Source: Flavobacterium sp. SUN046
GTDB taxonomy: Bacteria; Bacteroidota; Bacteroidia; Flavobacteriales; Flavobacteriaceae
Assembly (NCBI RefSeq): GCF_028867965.1
Contig: NZ_JAPQNT010000004.1
Location: forward strand, 62,001 to 126,000
Direction: 5' to 3'
Length of the DNA: 64,000 nt
Under the pieces are notes generated by a model. That model worked only from the letters and a program-made list of their open reading frames with translations. It did not search any database and was not told where the DNA came from. Positions 1-7,825 of the stretch are shown piece after piece (the stretch's first letter is position 1; each line of letters begins with the position of its first letter). The position numbers were made by a program, and so were the translations under genes.

Positions 1-584
1 GTATTAATAACTGTAGTAATATTATATTCCTCAGTTATTTCTTGAATTAAATTATCAATAACGGTTGCTGTTTTTGGGTCTAAACCAGAGTTGGGTTCGT
101 CACAAAATAAGTATTTTGGATTATTTACAATTGCTCTGGCTATTGCAACACGCTTTTGCATTCCACCCGAAATTTCAGATGGTTTTTTGTGATTTGCATT
201 GATTAAGTTAACTCTGTTTATTACAAAATCTACTCGCTCTTTAATTTCTGATGGAGTTTTAGTTGTAAACATTTTTAATGGAAAACCAACATTCTCCTCA
301 ACAGTCATACTGTCAAATAAAGCGCTACCTTGAAAAACCATTCCGATTTCGGTTCTTAAAGCGCGTCTTTCGTCATCACTTAATTCAGAATAGATTCTTC
401 CGTCAAACGAAATTGTGCCAACATCAGGAGTGAAAATTCCCAATAATGATTTTAATAAAACGGTTTTACCTGAACCACTTTGACCAATAATTAAATTGGT
501 TTTTCCAGTTTCAAAAGTTGTTGTAATTCCTTTCAATACTTTTGAATCTCCAAACGATTTTTCTACTTTATCAACTAGTATCAT
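1..584 (-). CDS. ABC transporter ATP-binding protein, MlaF-like (3' part cut by window edge)
   Basis: ATPase subunit of a phospholipid-transport (Mla-type) ABC importer, expected to sit on the cytoplasmic face of the inner membrane and power lipid trafficking between the membranes. I translated this strand by hand: 194 codons are visible. Walker A GQSGSGKT is at residues 34-41, followed by the Q-loop region, the signature SGGMQKR and Walker B YLFCDEP with NSGLDP. The start codon overlaps the stop of the upstream permease gene by 4 bp (ATGA), which fixes the start and shows translational coupling. The C-terminal end lies beyond base 1. The permease neighbour makes MlaF more likely than a generic ABC ATPase. 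Confidence 0.9.
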   Translation of the reverse strand, partial: MILVDKVEKSFGDSKVLKGITTTFETGKTNLIIGQSGSGKTVLLKSLLGIFTPDVGTISFDGRIYSELSDDERRALRTEIGMVFQGSALFDSMTVEENVGFPLKMFTTKTPSEIKERVDFVINRVNLINANHKKPSEISGGMQKRVAIARAIVNNPKYLFCDEPNSGLDPKTATVIDNLIQEITEEYNITTVIN

Positions 585-1330
585 TTTGCTAAAAGTAATT
601 GAGTTAAAATATAATTCACCAAAATAATTACTACAGATGTCCAAACAAACGCAACAGTACTGGCTTTACCAACTTCTAATGCACCACCTTTCATGTAATA
701 ACCATGAAAAGAAGGAATTGTTGCTAGTAACAAAGCAAAAACCAATGTCTTGATAAAGGCGTAAGCAATATGAAACGGAATAAAATCGGTTTGAAGTCCT
801 GTTATAAATTCATTACTTGATGTAAATCCTCCATAAACACCAGCCATCCAACCGCCAAGAATTCCTAAAAACATTCCAATTCCGATAAGAAATGGATATA
901 ATAAAGAAGCAATTATTTTAGGAAAAACTAAATAGTTTAATGAATTTACACCCATAACTTCGAGAGCATCAATTTGTTCAGTAACTCTCATAGTTCCTAT
1001 ACTAGAAGTTATAAATGAACCCATTTTTCCGGCCATAATGATTGAAATAAATGTTGGTGCAAATTCTAATATTATTGATTGACGTGTTGCGAATCCAATT
1101 AACTCTTTTGGAATCAACGGATTGGTTAAGTTTAAAGCAGTTTGAATAGAAACAACACCACCAACAAAAAACGAAATAAAAGCAACTATTCCGAGAGAAT
1201 CAATAACCAAATCATCAATTTCTTTAAAAATTAAACCGCGCATCACAGACCATTTTGTAGGTTTATTGAAAACTTCCTTTAGCATCAAGAAGTATTTTCC
1301 AATTTGTGATAAATAGCGAATTAGCATCAT
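581..1330 (-). CDS. MlaE/YrbE family ABC transporter permease
   Basis: Inner-membrane permease of the Mla-type lipid transporter. The 249 residues match the usual MlaE length, with about five hydrophobic segments. The conserved family region around residues 100-150 (AGKMGSFITSSIGTMRVTEQIDALEVMGV) is visible in part as GTMRVTEQIDALEVMG, followed by PKIIASLLYPFL. It is the first gene of a two-gene unit with the ATPase, overlapping it by 4 bp. In Proteobacteria this pair works with MlaD, B and C; further members, if present here, lie outside the window on the left. The family call is firm; the direction of lipid transport cannot be read from sequence. Confidence 0.92.
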   Translation of the reverse strand: MMLIRYLSQIGKYFLMLKEVFNKPTKWSVMRGLIFKEIDDLVIDSLGIVAFISFFVGGVVSIQTALNLTNPLIPKELIGFATRQSIILEFAPTFISIIMAGKMGSFITSSIGTMRVTEQIDALEVMGVNSLNYLVFPKIIASLLYPFLIGIGMFLGILGGWMAGVYGGFTSSNEFITGLQTDFIPFHIAYAFIKTLVFALLLATIPSFHGYYMKGGALEVGKASTVAFVWTSVVIILVNYILTQLLLAK

Positions 1331-1405
1331 TTTTTTAATGTTCAGTGTTCAGATTATAGTAAGCAGTAAAAATACTATAATTTGTGTTAGTGTTCTCTTA
1401 AAAGT

Positions 1406-2332
1406 TTAAAACAATTTTTCTTTAATCTTCTGAAGTCGGTAATTACGAATGAATTTAGCTTGTTCATCAGTTACTAAAAATGATTTTTTCTCAGATTTAG
1501 CTTTCCAAAAACCACTAATATAATCAATGAATAGCAATGGTTTTTTCTTCATCATTGCTAATTTAGCCGATGCAATGGCTGTTATCCAAAATCCGTATCC
1601 TAAAGTGTAAAAAGCTTCGCCTTGCTTGTAACGAGCTGCTTTATTGTAGTTTGCACCAGTAGGTTTTAGGTGTTTTACATGTAAAGATTCATCGGTAACA
1701 ATTTTCCAATTATAAAATTTACATAATAATTCGTCAACAGTATCCCAACCCATTGCAGGTTTTAAACCGCCAATTTGTTTAAAAGTTTCTTTTCGATACG
1801 CTTTTAATGCACCACGAATATGATCTTTATCGGTAAGATTTTCTAAAACCCAATTATCATTTTTTTCTTCACAAGTTTCATTTTGCCCAAGGTCGTCAGG
1901 AACCCGATTTTTTTTATCTGAATTTTTATTTTTTGTTCGGGTTTCAATATAGCAAAATCCGCCAACCATTCCGATTCGTTCATCCGATTTGAAATGATTG
2001 ATTATGCTTTCAAAATAGTTTTTTGGAAAAATTAAATCAGAATCTACTTTTACAATAATATCATATTTATCATCAACAGTTTCATATCCTTTTTGAAAGG
2101 CTTGAATTACTTTGCTTCCTGGCAAATGAATAGCATCAGAAGTCTTATTTACTATTGAAATCCATGGGTATTTCTCAACAAATTTTAAAACAATTTCCTC
2201 AGTTTTGTCTGTAGAATTATCATTAACTACTACCACTTTTGACGGTAAAATAGTTTGCTCAACCAACGATTGTAAAGTTAGTGATACAAATTTTTCTTCG
2301 TTGTATGTTGGAATGATAATGTAATAGTTCAT
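1406..2332 (-). CDS. Family 2 glycosyltransferase
   Basis: GT-A fold glycosyltransferase, probably acting on a cell-surface polysaccharide or glycolipid; donor and acceptor cannot be told. The N-terminus has the family 2 start IIIPTYNEE, then VVNDNSTD near residue 38 and the metal-binding DSD at residues 97-99. A later conserved block reads LTDKDHIRGALKAYR. Between GGFCYIE and NDNWVLENL there is a charged Lys/Asn-rich stretch of about 27 residues (131-157) that looks like an insertion in a surface loop. It is the last gene of a three-gene unit, two bases downstream of the small membrane protein. Confidence 0.85.
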   Translation of the reverse strand: MNYYIIIPTYNEEKFVSLTLQSLVEQTILPSKVVVVNDNSTDKTEEIVLKFVEKYPWISIVNKTSDAIHLPGSKVIQAFQKGYETVDDKYDIIVKVDSDLIFPKNYFESIINHFKSDERIGMVGGFCYIETRTKNKNSDKKNRVPDDLGQNETCEEKNDNWVLENLTDKDHIRGALKAYRKETFKQIGGLKPAMGWDTVDELLCKFYNWKIVTDESLHVKHLKPTGANYNKAARYKQGEAFYTLGYGFWITAIASAKLAMMKKKPLLFIDYISGFWKAKSEKKSFLVTDEQAKFIRNYRLQKIKEKLF

Positions 2333-2334
2333 TA

Positions 2335-2706
2335 CTATTTTTTATTAAAAGTAAGTTTATTAAATAATATTACAAGTGCTACTAATAAAATAGATTTAAC
2401 TATATTAAGGTTTTTACTTTCGAGATTATTTATATAGTTTTTTAAAATCAGGATTTGTTGTTTTTCAGTAAGTTTAGTAGAATTAAAATTTAGAGTATTT
2501 TGATAAAATAAAGTGTAAGAAAATATTAGTACAATTAATAAAATAGATAAAACTAAAAAAGATTTAGATTGAAATATTTCAAATTTTTTTTCTGTTGTGA
2601 AGAAATAAAATCTAAAAATTCTAAGTATCAAAAATAATAAAGACAGAATTAAAAGAAGTCCAATTACAATATAGTAAATTCCTGTTTTATCAATAAAATG
2701 TATCAT
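2335..2706 (-). CDS. Small hypothetical membrane protein
   Basis: I do not recognise this 123-residue protein. It has three hydrophobic helices, at about residues 11-32, 48-68 and 102-118, separated by lysine- and asparagine-rich segments. It begins directly after the methyltransferase gene and ends two bases before the glycosyltransferase, so the three genes are surely cotranscribed. That context suggests a membrane helper in glycan modification or export, which is inference only. Base composition is like its neighbours. Confidence 0.65.
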   Translation of the reverse strand: MIHFIDKTGIYYIVIGLLLILSLLFLILRIFRFYFFTTEKKFEIFQSKSFLVLSILLIVLIFSYTLFYQNTLNFNSTKLTEKQQILILKNYINNLESKNLNIVKSILLVALVILFNKLTFNKK

Positions 2707-3231
2707 TTATTTTACTTTTTCCGCATAAACAATGTAGTATCTCGGTGTGAAATATCTCAGCAATGGTCTGAATCCAATTTTCTTAACAGGATGTGTGAAT
2801 TTTTCACGAGCAGTAATTTTCCAACCGGTTTTTTGTAATAACCAGTCCAATTGCCAATCTTCAAATTCATGATAATGTCTGTCCCACATATCAGTTTTAC
2901 TTCTATAGGCTGCAGAAAACCATAAACGCAACGGAATTGAAATTAACAATTTATCACATTTTACATTTTCTAAAATAGTGTACGGATTTAATAAATGTTC
3001 GAAGATTTCAAAGGCAGTAAACACTGAATAAGTTTCTGTCTGTAAAGCGGTTTGGTTATTATCTAAATCTTCACCTTTAGTGTTTTTAACAGTATAACCA
3101 TTTTCCTCCATAATTTTAGAAAAAGGATTTGGAACACCTAAATCAAAAATAGTTTCTGATGTAGGAACATGTTTTTGTAAAAATTCTAAAGTGTGTTTGA
3201 ATCGTTTATTAGGAAATGTTTTTTCGTACAT
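2707..3231 (-). CDS. SAM-dependent methyltransferase-like protein
   Basis: Short class I methyltransferase-like protein. A motif I-like segment (IFDLGVPNPFS) follows the N-terminal helix and an acidic GEDLD segment follows as motif II; the central FTAFEIFEHLLNP block is typical of methyltransferases of the UbiE/ubiG-like superfamily, with the EHL motif. The glycine-rich loop is degenerate (one Gly), so activity is uncertain. I place the start at the second Met (MYEKTF): the Met two codons upstream lies inside a dispersed GTCATTGCGAGG-type repeat. First gene of the operon with the small membrane protein and the glycosyltransferase, so a role in surface glycan methylation is plausible. Confidence 0.7.
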   Translation of the reverse strand: MYEKTFPNKRFKHTLEFLQKHVPTSETIFDLGVPNPFSKIMEENGYTVKNTKGEDLDNNQTALQTETYSVFTAFEIFEHLLNPYTILENVKCDKLLISIPLRLWFSAAYRSKTDMWDRHYHEFEDWQLDWLLQKTGWKITAREKFTHPVKKIGFRPLLRYFTPRYYIVYAEKVK

Positions 3232-3232
3232 A

Positions 3233-3258
3233 GTCATTGCGAGGAACGAAACAATCTC
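3233..3258. repeat. Dispersed GTCATTGCGAGG-type repeat
   Basis: The string begins GTCATTGCGAGGAACGAAAC and continues with AATCTC. From memory this phrase recurs between genes in many unrelated bacterial genomes; only one copy is seen in this window. It sits just upstream of the methyltransferase start and adds two spurious codons to the open frame. Confidence 0.5.
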
Positions 3259-3356
3259 TCGTTCTTTATTTAATTAGGTTACAAAGTTACAAAGTTTTGT
3301 TTCTTTTTTTGCGTTTTTAAACTTCGTATTTTGCATTTCAAACCTCGTACTTTGAC

Positions 3357-4415
3357 TTACATTCTATATACAATAGCGTTTACATTCATTCCAGCTCCAA
3401 CAGATGCAAATAAAATCACATCACCTTTATTAATAGACTGATTTTTAAGTTGACCTCTAACCAAAGAATCATATAAAGTTGGTACAGTTGCCACACTTGA
3501 ATTTCCTAGTTCATGAATGCTCATTGGCATAATTCCTTCGGGAACTTCTTTATTGTAAAGTTTATAAAAACGCTGAATTATAGCCTCGTCCATTTTTTCA
3601 TTTGCTTGATGAATTAGAATTTTCTTTACGTCATCAATGTTAATTCCGCTATTGTCAAGGCATTCTTTCATTGCGTTTGGAACATTTGTTAATGCAAATT
3701 CATATATTTTTCTTCCATACATTTTTATATAACGAACATCGGGATCGTGTTCTTTATTAAATGAATTTCCGAAAAATAAATAATGGGCTTCATCAAATGT
3801 GTAAGAAGCAGTTTCATGAGCTAAAATTCCGCCTTCATCATTTGTAAGTTCTATAATTGTTGCACCAGCGCCATCAGAGTAAATCATTGAATCTCTATCG
3901 TGCGGATCAACGACTCTTGATAAGGTTTCTGCACCAATTACCAGACATTTTTTTGCCATTCCAGCTTTAATAAATGCTTGTGCTTGAATTACACTTTCAA
4001 CCCAACCCGGACAACCAAAAAGCATGTCGTAAGCAACACATTTCGGATTTTTAATACGTAAATTATGTTTTGTTTTAGAAGCTAAACTAGGCAACATATC
4101 GCCTTGAATTGCTCCTTTTTTTACATTTCCAAAATTGTGAGCAAATATTATATAATCTAAAGTTTCAGGATCAATATTAGCATCTTCTATGGCTCTTTGT
4201 GCTGCAATTGTTGCTATATCAGAAGTTTGTAAATCGTTAGAAGCATATCTACGCTCTTCAATTCCAGTAATTCCTTTGAATTTTTGAGTAATTATTTCGT
4301 TAGTTTGTGCAAATGGTGTTCCATCTTCATTTAAGAATTCATGGTTTGAAAAATCGCTATTTGACACTATTTCGGTAGGAATATAACTTCCAGAACCTGT
4401 TATTTTTATATTCAT
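3357..4415 (-). CDS. 3-oxoacyl-ACP synthase III family protein (KAS III, FabH-like)
   Basis: Thiolase-fold ketoacyl synthase, 352 residues. The catalytic triad expected for KAS III is present: Cys135 in LFGCPGW, His269 in IHQANEK and Asn305 in ELGNSSVAT. Housekeeping FabH is usually about 330 residues and embedded with plsX or acpP; this gene stands alone, and it has an N-terminal insert (about residues 22-42) around the NEDGTPFAQTNE segment. It is therefore likely the longer Bacteroidota KAS III paralogue, which could prime with a substrate other than acetyl-CoA. Function as a condensing enzyme is firm, its substrate is not. Confidence 0.88.
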   Translation of the reverse strand: MNIKITGSGSYIPTEIVSNSDFSNHEFLNEDGTPFAQTNEIITQKFKGITGIEERRYASNDLQTSDIATIAAQRAIEDANIDPETLDYIIFAHNFGNVKKGAIQGDMLPSLASKTKHNLRIKNPKCVAYDMLFGCPGWVESVIQAQAFIKAGMAKKCLVIGAETLSRVVDPHDRDSMIYSDGAGATIIELTNDEGGILAHETASYTFDEAHYLFFGNSFNKEHDPDVRYIKMYGRKIYEFALTNVPNAMKECLDNSGINIDDVKKILIHQANEKMDEAIIQRFYKLYNKEVPEGIMPMSIHELGNSSVATVPTLYDSLVRGQLKNQSINKGDVILFASVGAGMNVNAIVYRM

Positions 4416-4536
4416 TATTACCTAAATGTAAATTTGTTGCTAAATTATAAATAATATTCTAAAAGATAGCAATATAATTTATATGCACGCATACTATTAT
4501 TGAATTATTAAAGAATCAAAAACAAAAGTATGATTT

Positions 4537-4920
4537 TTATATTTTTTTTTGTGTATTTGCTATTTTAATTTGCAATACTGTAGCAATATTTAGTGCTTGA
4601 GTCTTTGTTTTCTCTGAATTTTCACCTTTAAATAGTATATCAACAGTTGAATTGAAATGATTTAACCAAATTTTAAACAATTCTGGAGACAAATATTCTT
4701 TGGTATTTATGTCTAAATGAATTTGTGTTAAGTTATTAGTATAACCGCCAGTTCCTAAAATTGCTTGAGACCAAAACGTAACTAAAATTGGTAAATGCTC
4801 TTTAATTTTTATTTTAACAACATCAGTAAAAATATAACTTATTGATTCGTCTGATAGTAATTTTTTGTAAAATTCATCAACCAATAAGTACAGATTGTCT
4901 TGTGTTTTAATGTCTTGCAT
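4537..4920 (-). CDS. Group III truncated hemoglobin
   Basis: Small heme protein of 127 residues with the group III truncated globin pattern: VDEFYKKLLSDE at the B/E start, Phe31, EHLPILVTFW with His42 and Trp50, the Y at 60, and the proximal His68 in QIHLD followed by LFKIWLNHFNSTVD. The usual role proposed for the family is oxygen or nitric oxide chemistry, cytoplasmic. The gene is transcribed alone, with spacers of about 120 and 60 bases on either side. No operator site was recognised. Confidence 0.88.
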   Translation of the reverse strand: MQDIKTQDNLYLLVDEFYKKLLSDESISYIFTDVVKIKIKEHLPILVTFWSQAILGTGGYTNNLTQIHLDINTKEYLSPELFKIWLNHFNSTVDILFKGENSEKTKTQALNIATVLQIKIANTQKKI

Positions 4921-4976
4921 TATAATAAATTTTCAACAAAATTAGTCATTAAATTTCAAAATGCTTTTAATTAAAA

Positions 4977-6230
4977 TTAGGAAACGATTGACTTTTTTTT
5001 GAATAAAAAATAGGTAATAACAATAATAAAAAGTGTTAGAGCAAAAACAAATATTCCATTTTTTAATTGGTCAATAAAACCGGTTATTTGATTTGATTTT
5101 CCAGAAATACGTTCTAAAATCCAGCCAATTGACGTAATTAGAATTAAGCTTGCGCCTACGATTTTTACTTTATTATAAATTGGAAATTTACTTAAAATTA
5201 AAATAGAAGGAATAAATAAAAGAACCACAAAAAGTTGCATCAATTCAATTCCGATATTGAATCCTAAAATGCTCAATAGTAGTTGAGTGTTTTCTAATTC
5301 AAATTCTTCTAATACCGATGCAAATGCCAATCCGTGAACTAGCCCAAATCCTCCAGCAACAAGCATTTCTTTTCCGTAAAATAAGGGTTTAATAGCATGA
5401 ATAGCTGAAATTAATATAGAGATCGCAATCAAAATTTCAATTGGTTGTGACGGTAAAGTTATCCAACCTAAAGTGCTTATTAATAAAGTAAATGAATGCC
5501 CAATTGTAAAAGCGGTTATAACTTTCAGTAATCTTTTTAAAGTATATTTTATGCCACCATAATGACTCCATTTTTTTCTGGTAACCAATAGTGGCGCCGG
5601 AAGTAATAGTACTAAAACAAAAAGTAAATGATCAATTCCTTCTGAAATGTGTTTCATTCCAAGTGAAATCATACTTTTAAATCCTTTCCAATTGGAACCT
5701 TTTTCTAATGAAATATGTAACGGATAAATAGTGTTTGTTGGAACATCAAGTTCAATAATTCCAATTTGTTGATTTTGATTTTCAACACCGTTTTCCCAAT
5801 CGGATGCAATGTAAATTAAGGCTTTTTGATTTATAATTTCGTGAAGAATTGCATCATAATGAAGAGTGAAATCTCGATTGTTTGATCTTAAATTTGGATA
5901 AAAATTCAACTCAAATACAATTTCATCATATTTACCAACAATTTCACTTTTGGTAGGTTGAATTTTATATTTCAACAGTTTTATTTTCCAAAATTGATGG
6001 TTTTTATCTTCAATTTGAATGTGTTTTTTAAAATAATTTGAAATTAATACAGAATCATTTTGATTGACTTTAGATTTTAATGCAATTTCAAAATCCTGCA
6101 AAGGTATTTTTATCAACATAAAAATGCTTTTCGATTTCACACTCACATTTACTGTAGAATTTGGTAATGGATGCGAAAAAGAAATATTTGTAAAAATTAA
6201 AAAAAGTAATATATAGATTTTGTTTTTCAT
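4977..6230 (-). CDS. HupE/UreJ-like membrane protein with N-terminal extracytoplasmic domain
   Basis: A signal peptide (residues 1-19, ending near ISFSHP) precedes a soluble domain of about 170 residues, then six to seven membrane helices from about residue 190. The membrane part holds the HupE/UreJ family marks: a histidine/aspartate segment KHISEGIDHLLF, GHSFTLL, and the motif GFGLVHGLAFA. HupE and UreJ are nickel transporters, but no hydrogenase or urease gene lies nearby; in Bacteroidota such extended homologues are of unknown role, possibly metal transport. The spacer before the next gene downstream contains nothing recognisable. Confidence 0.8.
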   Translation of the reverse strand: MKNKIYILLFLIFTNISFSHPLPNSTVNVSVKSKSIFMLIKIPLQDFEIALKSKVNQNDSVLISNYFKKHIQIEDKNHQFWKIKLLKYKIQPTKSEIVGKYDEIVFELNFYPNLRSNNRDFTLHYDAILHEIINQKALIYIASDWENGVENQNQQIGIIELDVPTNTIYPLHISLEKGSNWKGFKSMISLGMKHISEGIDHLLFVLVLLLPAPLLVTRKKWSHYGGIKYTLKRLLKVITAFTIGHSFTLLISTLGWITLPSQPIEILIAISILISAIHAIKPLFYGKEMLVAGGFGLVHGLAFASVLEEFELENTQLLLSILGFNIGIELMQLFVVLLFIPSILILSKFPIYNKVKIVGASLILITSIGWILERISGKSNQITGFIDQLKNGIFVFALTLFIIVITYFLFKKKSIVS

Positions 6231-6243
6231 CCAAATTGTATAA

Positions 6244-6278
6244 AAAAACCTTGTCTAACAAATTTAAACAAGGTTTTT
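6244..6278 (-). terminator. Intrinsic terminator of the DUF3500 gene
   Basis: A 10-bp stem AAAACCTTGT / ACAAGGTTTT around a 13-base loop, followed on the minus strand by a run of T. It lies 20 bases after the stop codon of the DUF3500 gene. Confidence 0.85.
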
Positions 6279-6297
6279 AAAAGATCTTAAAGATATA

Positions 6298-7650
6298 TTA
6301 TTTTTTTACAAGTTTGTTAGAAGTGCTTTTAACTCCATTAGCTTCAATAGAATACAAATAATTACCAGATTCTAAATTAGATAAATCAGTTGTAATTGAA
6401 TTGTTACCAATAGAAAGCGAACTGTTATAAGGTGTTTTTACCAACTTACCGTTCATATCATAAATATTGATTTTAATTTTAGCATCTTCTTTAAGGTTAA
6501 AGCTAAAAGTAGTGCTTTGATCAACTGGATTTGGGAAATTCATGATTTTTGAAACCGCACTAAAACTATCTGTTTTTAAATTTCCTGTTCCACCATAATC
6601 TTTAGAATGATCTCTCCATATTGAATGTGGATGTTTTGGAGTTAATATAATTCCGTTTTGCGTAGAATACTCAATCCACACACTTGGTCCGTCAATTCTA
6701 ACATAACCGTTTTGTGCATTTAATGTTGAATCTGTTCCCCAACAAATATAAGTTTGGTCAATTTCACTTGTATATTGTGCTAAAATTGTTGCCGCATTAA
6801 CATCATCAACATCATTTACATAAGTAGCAATTGCATCAATAATAAGTTGCTTTTGAGCAGTTGTCAATCCGCTTGCAATTAATCCAGATTTTGTAGTAGG
6901 AAAAGACCAATCTACATGTGGTCCGCAAACTAAGTCAGAAATTGTTGTTGAAAGATGTGCCGTTGCTAATTGGGTGGTTGTGAGTCCGGCAAGCATATTC
7001 ACCAAAGCAGTTTTTTCTTCAATCATTGGTTGATAAGTAGTTCCGCCTTGTGTGAAAGCTGCATAAGGTTCAACAGCAACAAATGATGGTGTTGCACCAA
7101 CTAAAGCACCATTTATGTAAGTATTTGCTACAGTTCTATGATGTCCAGTCATTTGAATTTCAAATGTTCCAGTTAAAGATGGCGTACCAAAAAAACCTAT
7201 ATAAAATTGTCCTGCACCATATTGCGAGCTACTCGCGCCACTTGCAACTAAAAAATCATCTGCCATCCACAAACCATAAACCTCATTATAACCTTCGTTT
7301 CCGGTACCAGTGATGGCTTGAACAAGATTTCGTGCAGCCGTTAATTGAGCAGTAGTTAATGTTCCCAGTCTCAAACCTAATCTTGCCGACATTGCTGCTG
7401 GTAAATTAGACCAAGTTTCAGCATTAGACAATGTGTAATTTAATTGTAACGTTGTTATTTGACTACTACTTAAAGTTGCTTTAAAAGTATTTGCTAAATC
7501 AATAATATTTTGGGTTGTAACAGTTGTATTTAAAGTTGATTTGGGCTTGAATTTTGATATTTCAACTTTGTTGGTATCATCGCTCAATAATCCGAAAAAC
7601 AGGAATAAACTAATAGTTGTTATAAATAAGGTATTGGATATAATTCTCAT
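6298..7650 (-). CDS. Secreted DUF3500 protein with type IX sorting domain
   Basis: A signal sequence (about residues 1-25) leads into a DUF3500-like body: ANTFKATLSSSQ, WSNLPAAM, and the histidine-containing GHH, GPHVDWS and TPKHPHSIWRDHSKDYG segments that could bind metal. The last 75 residues form a type IX secretion (Por) C-terminal domain: FPNPVDQSTTFSF, KINIYDMNGKLVK, LSNLESGNYLY and a KLVKK end. The mature protein is therefore expected to cross the outer membrane through the T9SS and be anchored or released. DUF3500 has no established activity that I can name. Own promoter and terminator, so monocistronic. Confidence 0.85.
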   Translation of the reverse strand: MRIISNTLFITTISLFLFFGLLSDDTNKVEISKFKPKSTLNTTVTTQNIIDLANTFKATLSSSQITTLQLNYTLSNAETWSNLPAAMSARLGLRLGTLTTAQLTAARNLVQAITGTGNEGYNEVYGLWMADDFLVASGASSSQYGAGQFYIGFFGTPSLTGTFEIQMTGHHRTVANTYINGALVGATPSFVAVEPYAAFTQGGTTYQPMIEEKTALVNMLAGLTTTQLATAHLSTTISDLVCGPHVDWSFPTTKSGLIASGLTTAQKQLIIDAIATYVNDVDDVNAATILAQYTSEIDQTYICWGTDSTLNAQNGYVRIDGPSVWIEYSTQNGIILTPKHPHSIWRDHSKDYGGTGNLKTDSFSAVSKIMNFPNPVDQSTTFSFNLKEDAKIKINIYDMNGKLVKTPYNSSLSIGNNSITTDLSNLESGNYLYSIEANGVKSTSNKLVKK

Positions 7651-7681
7651 TTTATTTAATTGTTTAGAATTTAACAGGTTA

Positions 7682-7714
7682 CAAATATTTGTAAATTAAT
7701 TTTTAAAACAAAAA
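7682..7714 (-). promoter_or_regulatory. Promoter of the DUF3500 gene
   Basis: On the minus strand TTTTTG is followed after 19 bases by AATATTTG, one base off the Bacteroidota -7 consensus TAnnTTTG with canonical spacing. It lies about 30 bases upstream of the start codon. Confidence 0.6.
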
Positions 7715-7767
7715 TCTTTGAGGTAAACAAAGCTTTTTTGTAGATGAACCGTTAGTTATTAATAAAA

Positions 7768-7806
7768 AAATCCCAAATTCCTTATAAAAATTGGAATTTG
7801 GGATTT
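7768..7806 (-). terminator. Intrinsic terminator of gcvP
   Basis: A perfect 14-bp stem AAATCCCAAATTCC / GGAATTTGGGATTT with an 11-base loop; on the minus strand it ends in seven T. It is 20 bases past the gcvP stop. Confidence 0.92.
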
Positions 7807-7825
7807 CATAATTGGAATTTATCTC

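Noticed and set aside
7083..7313. Plus-strand frame opposite the DUF3500 gene
   Set aside because: Antisense shadow of a protein with a continuous domain structure.
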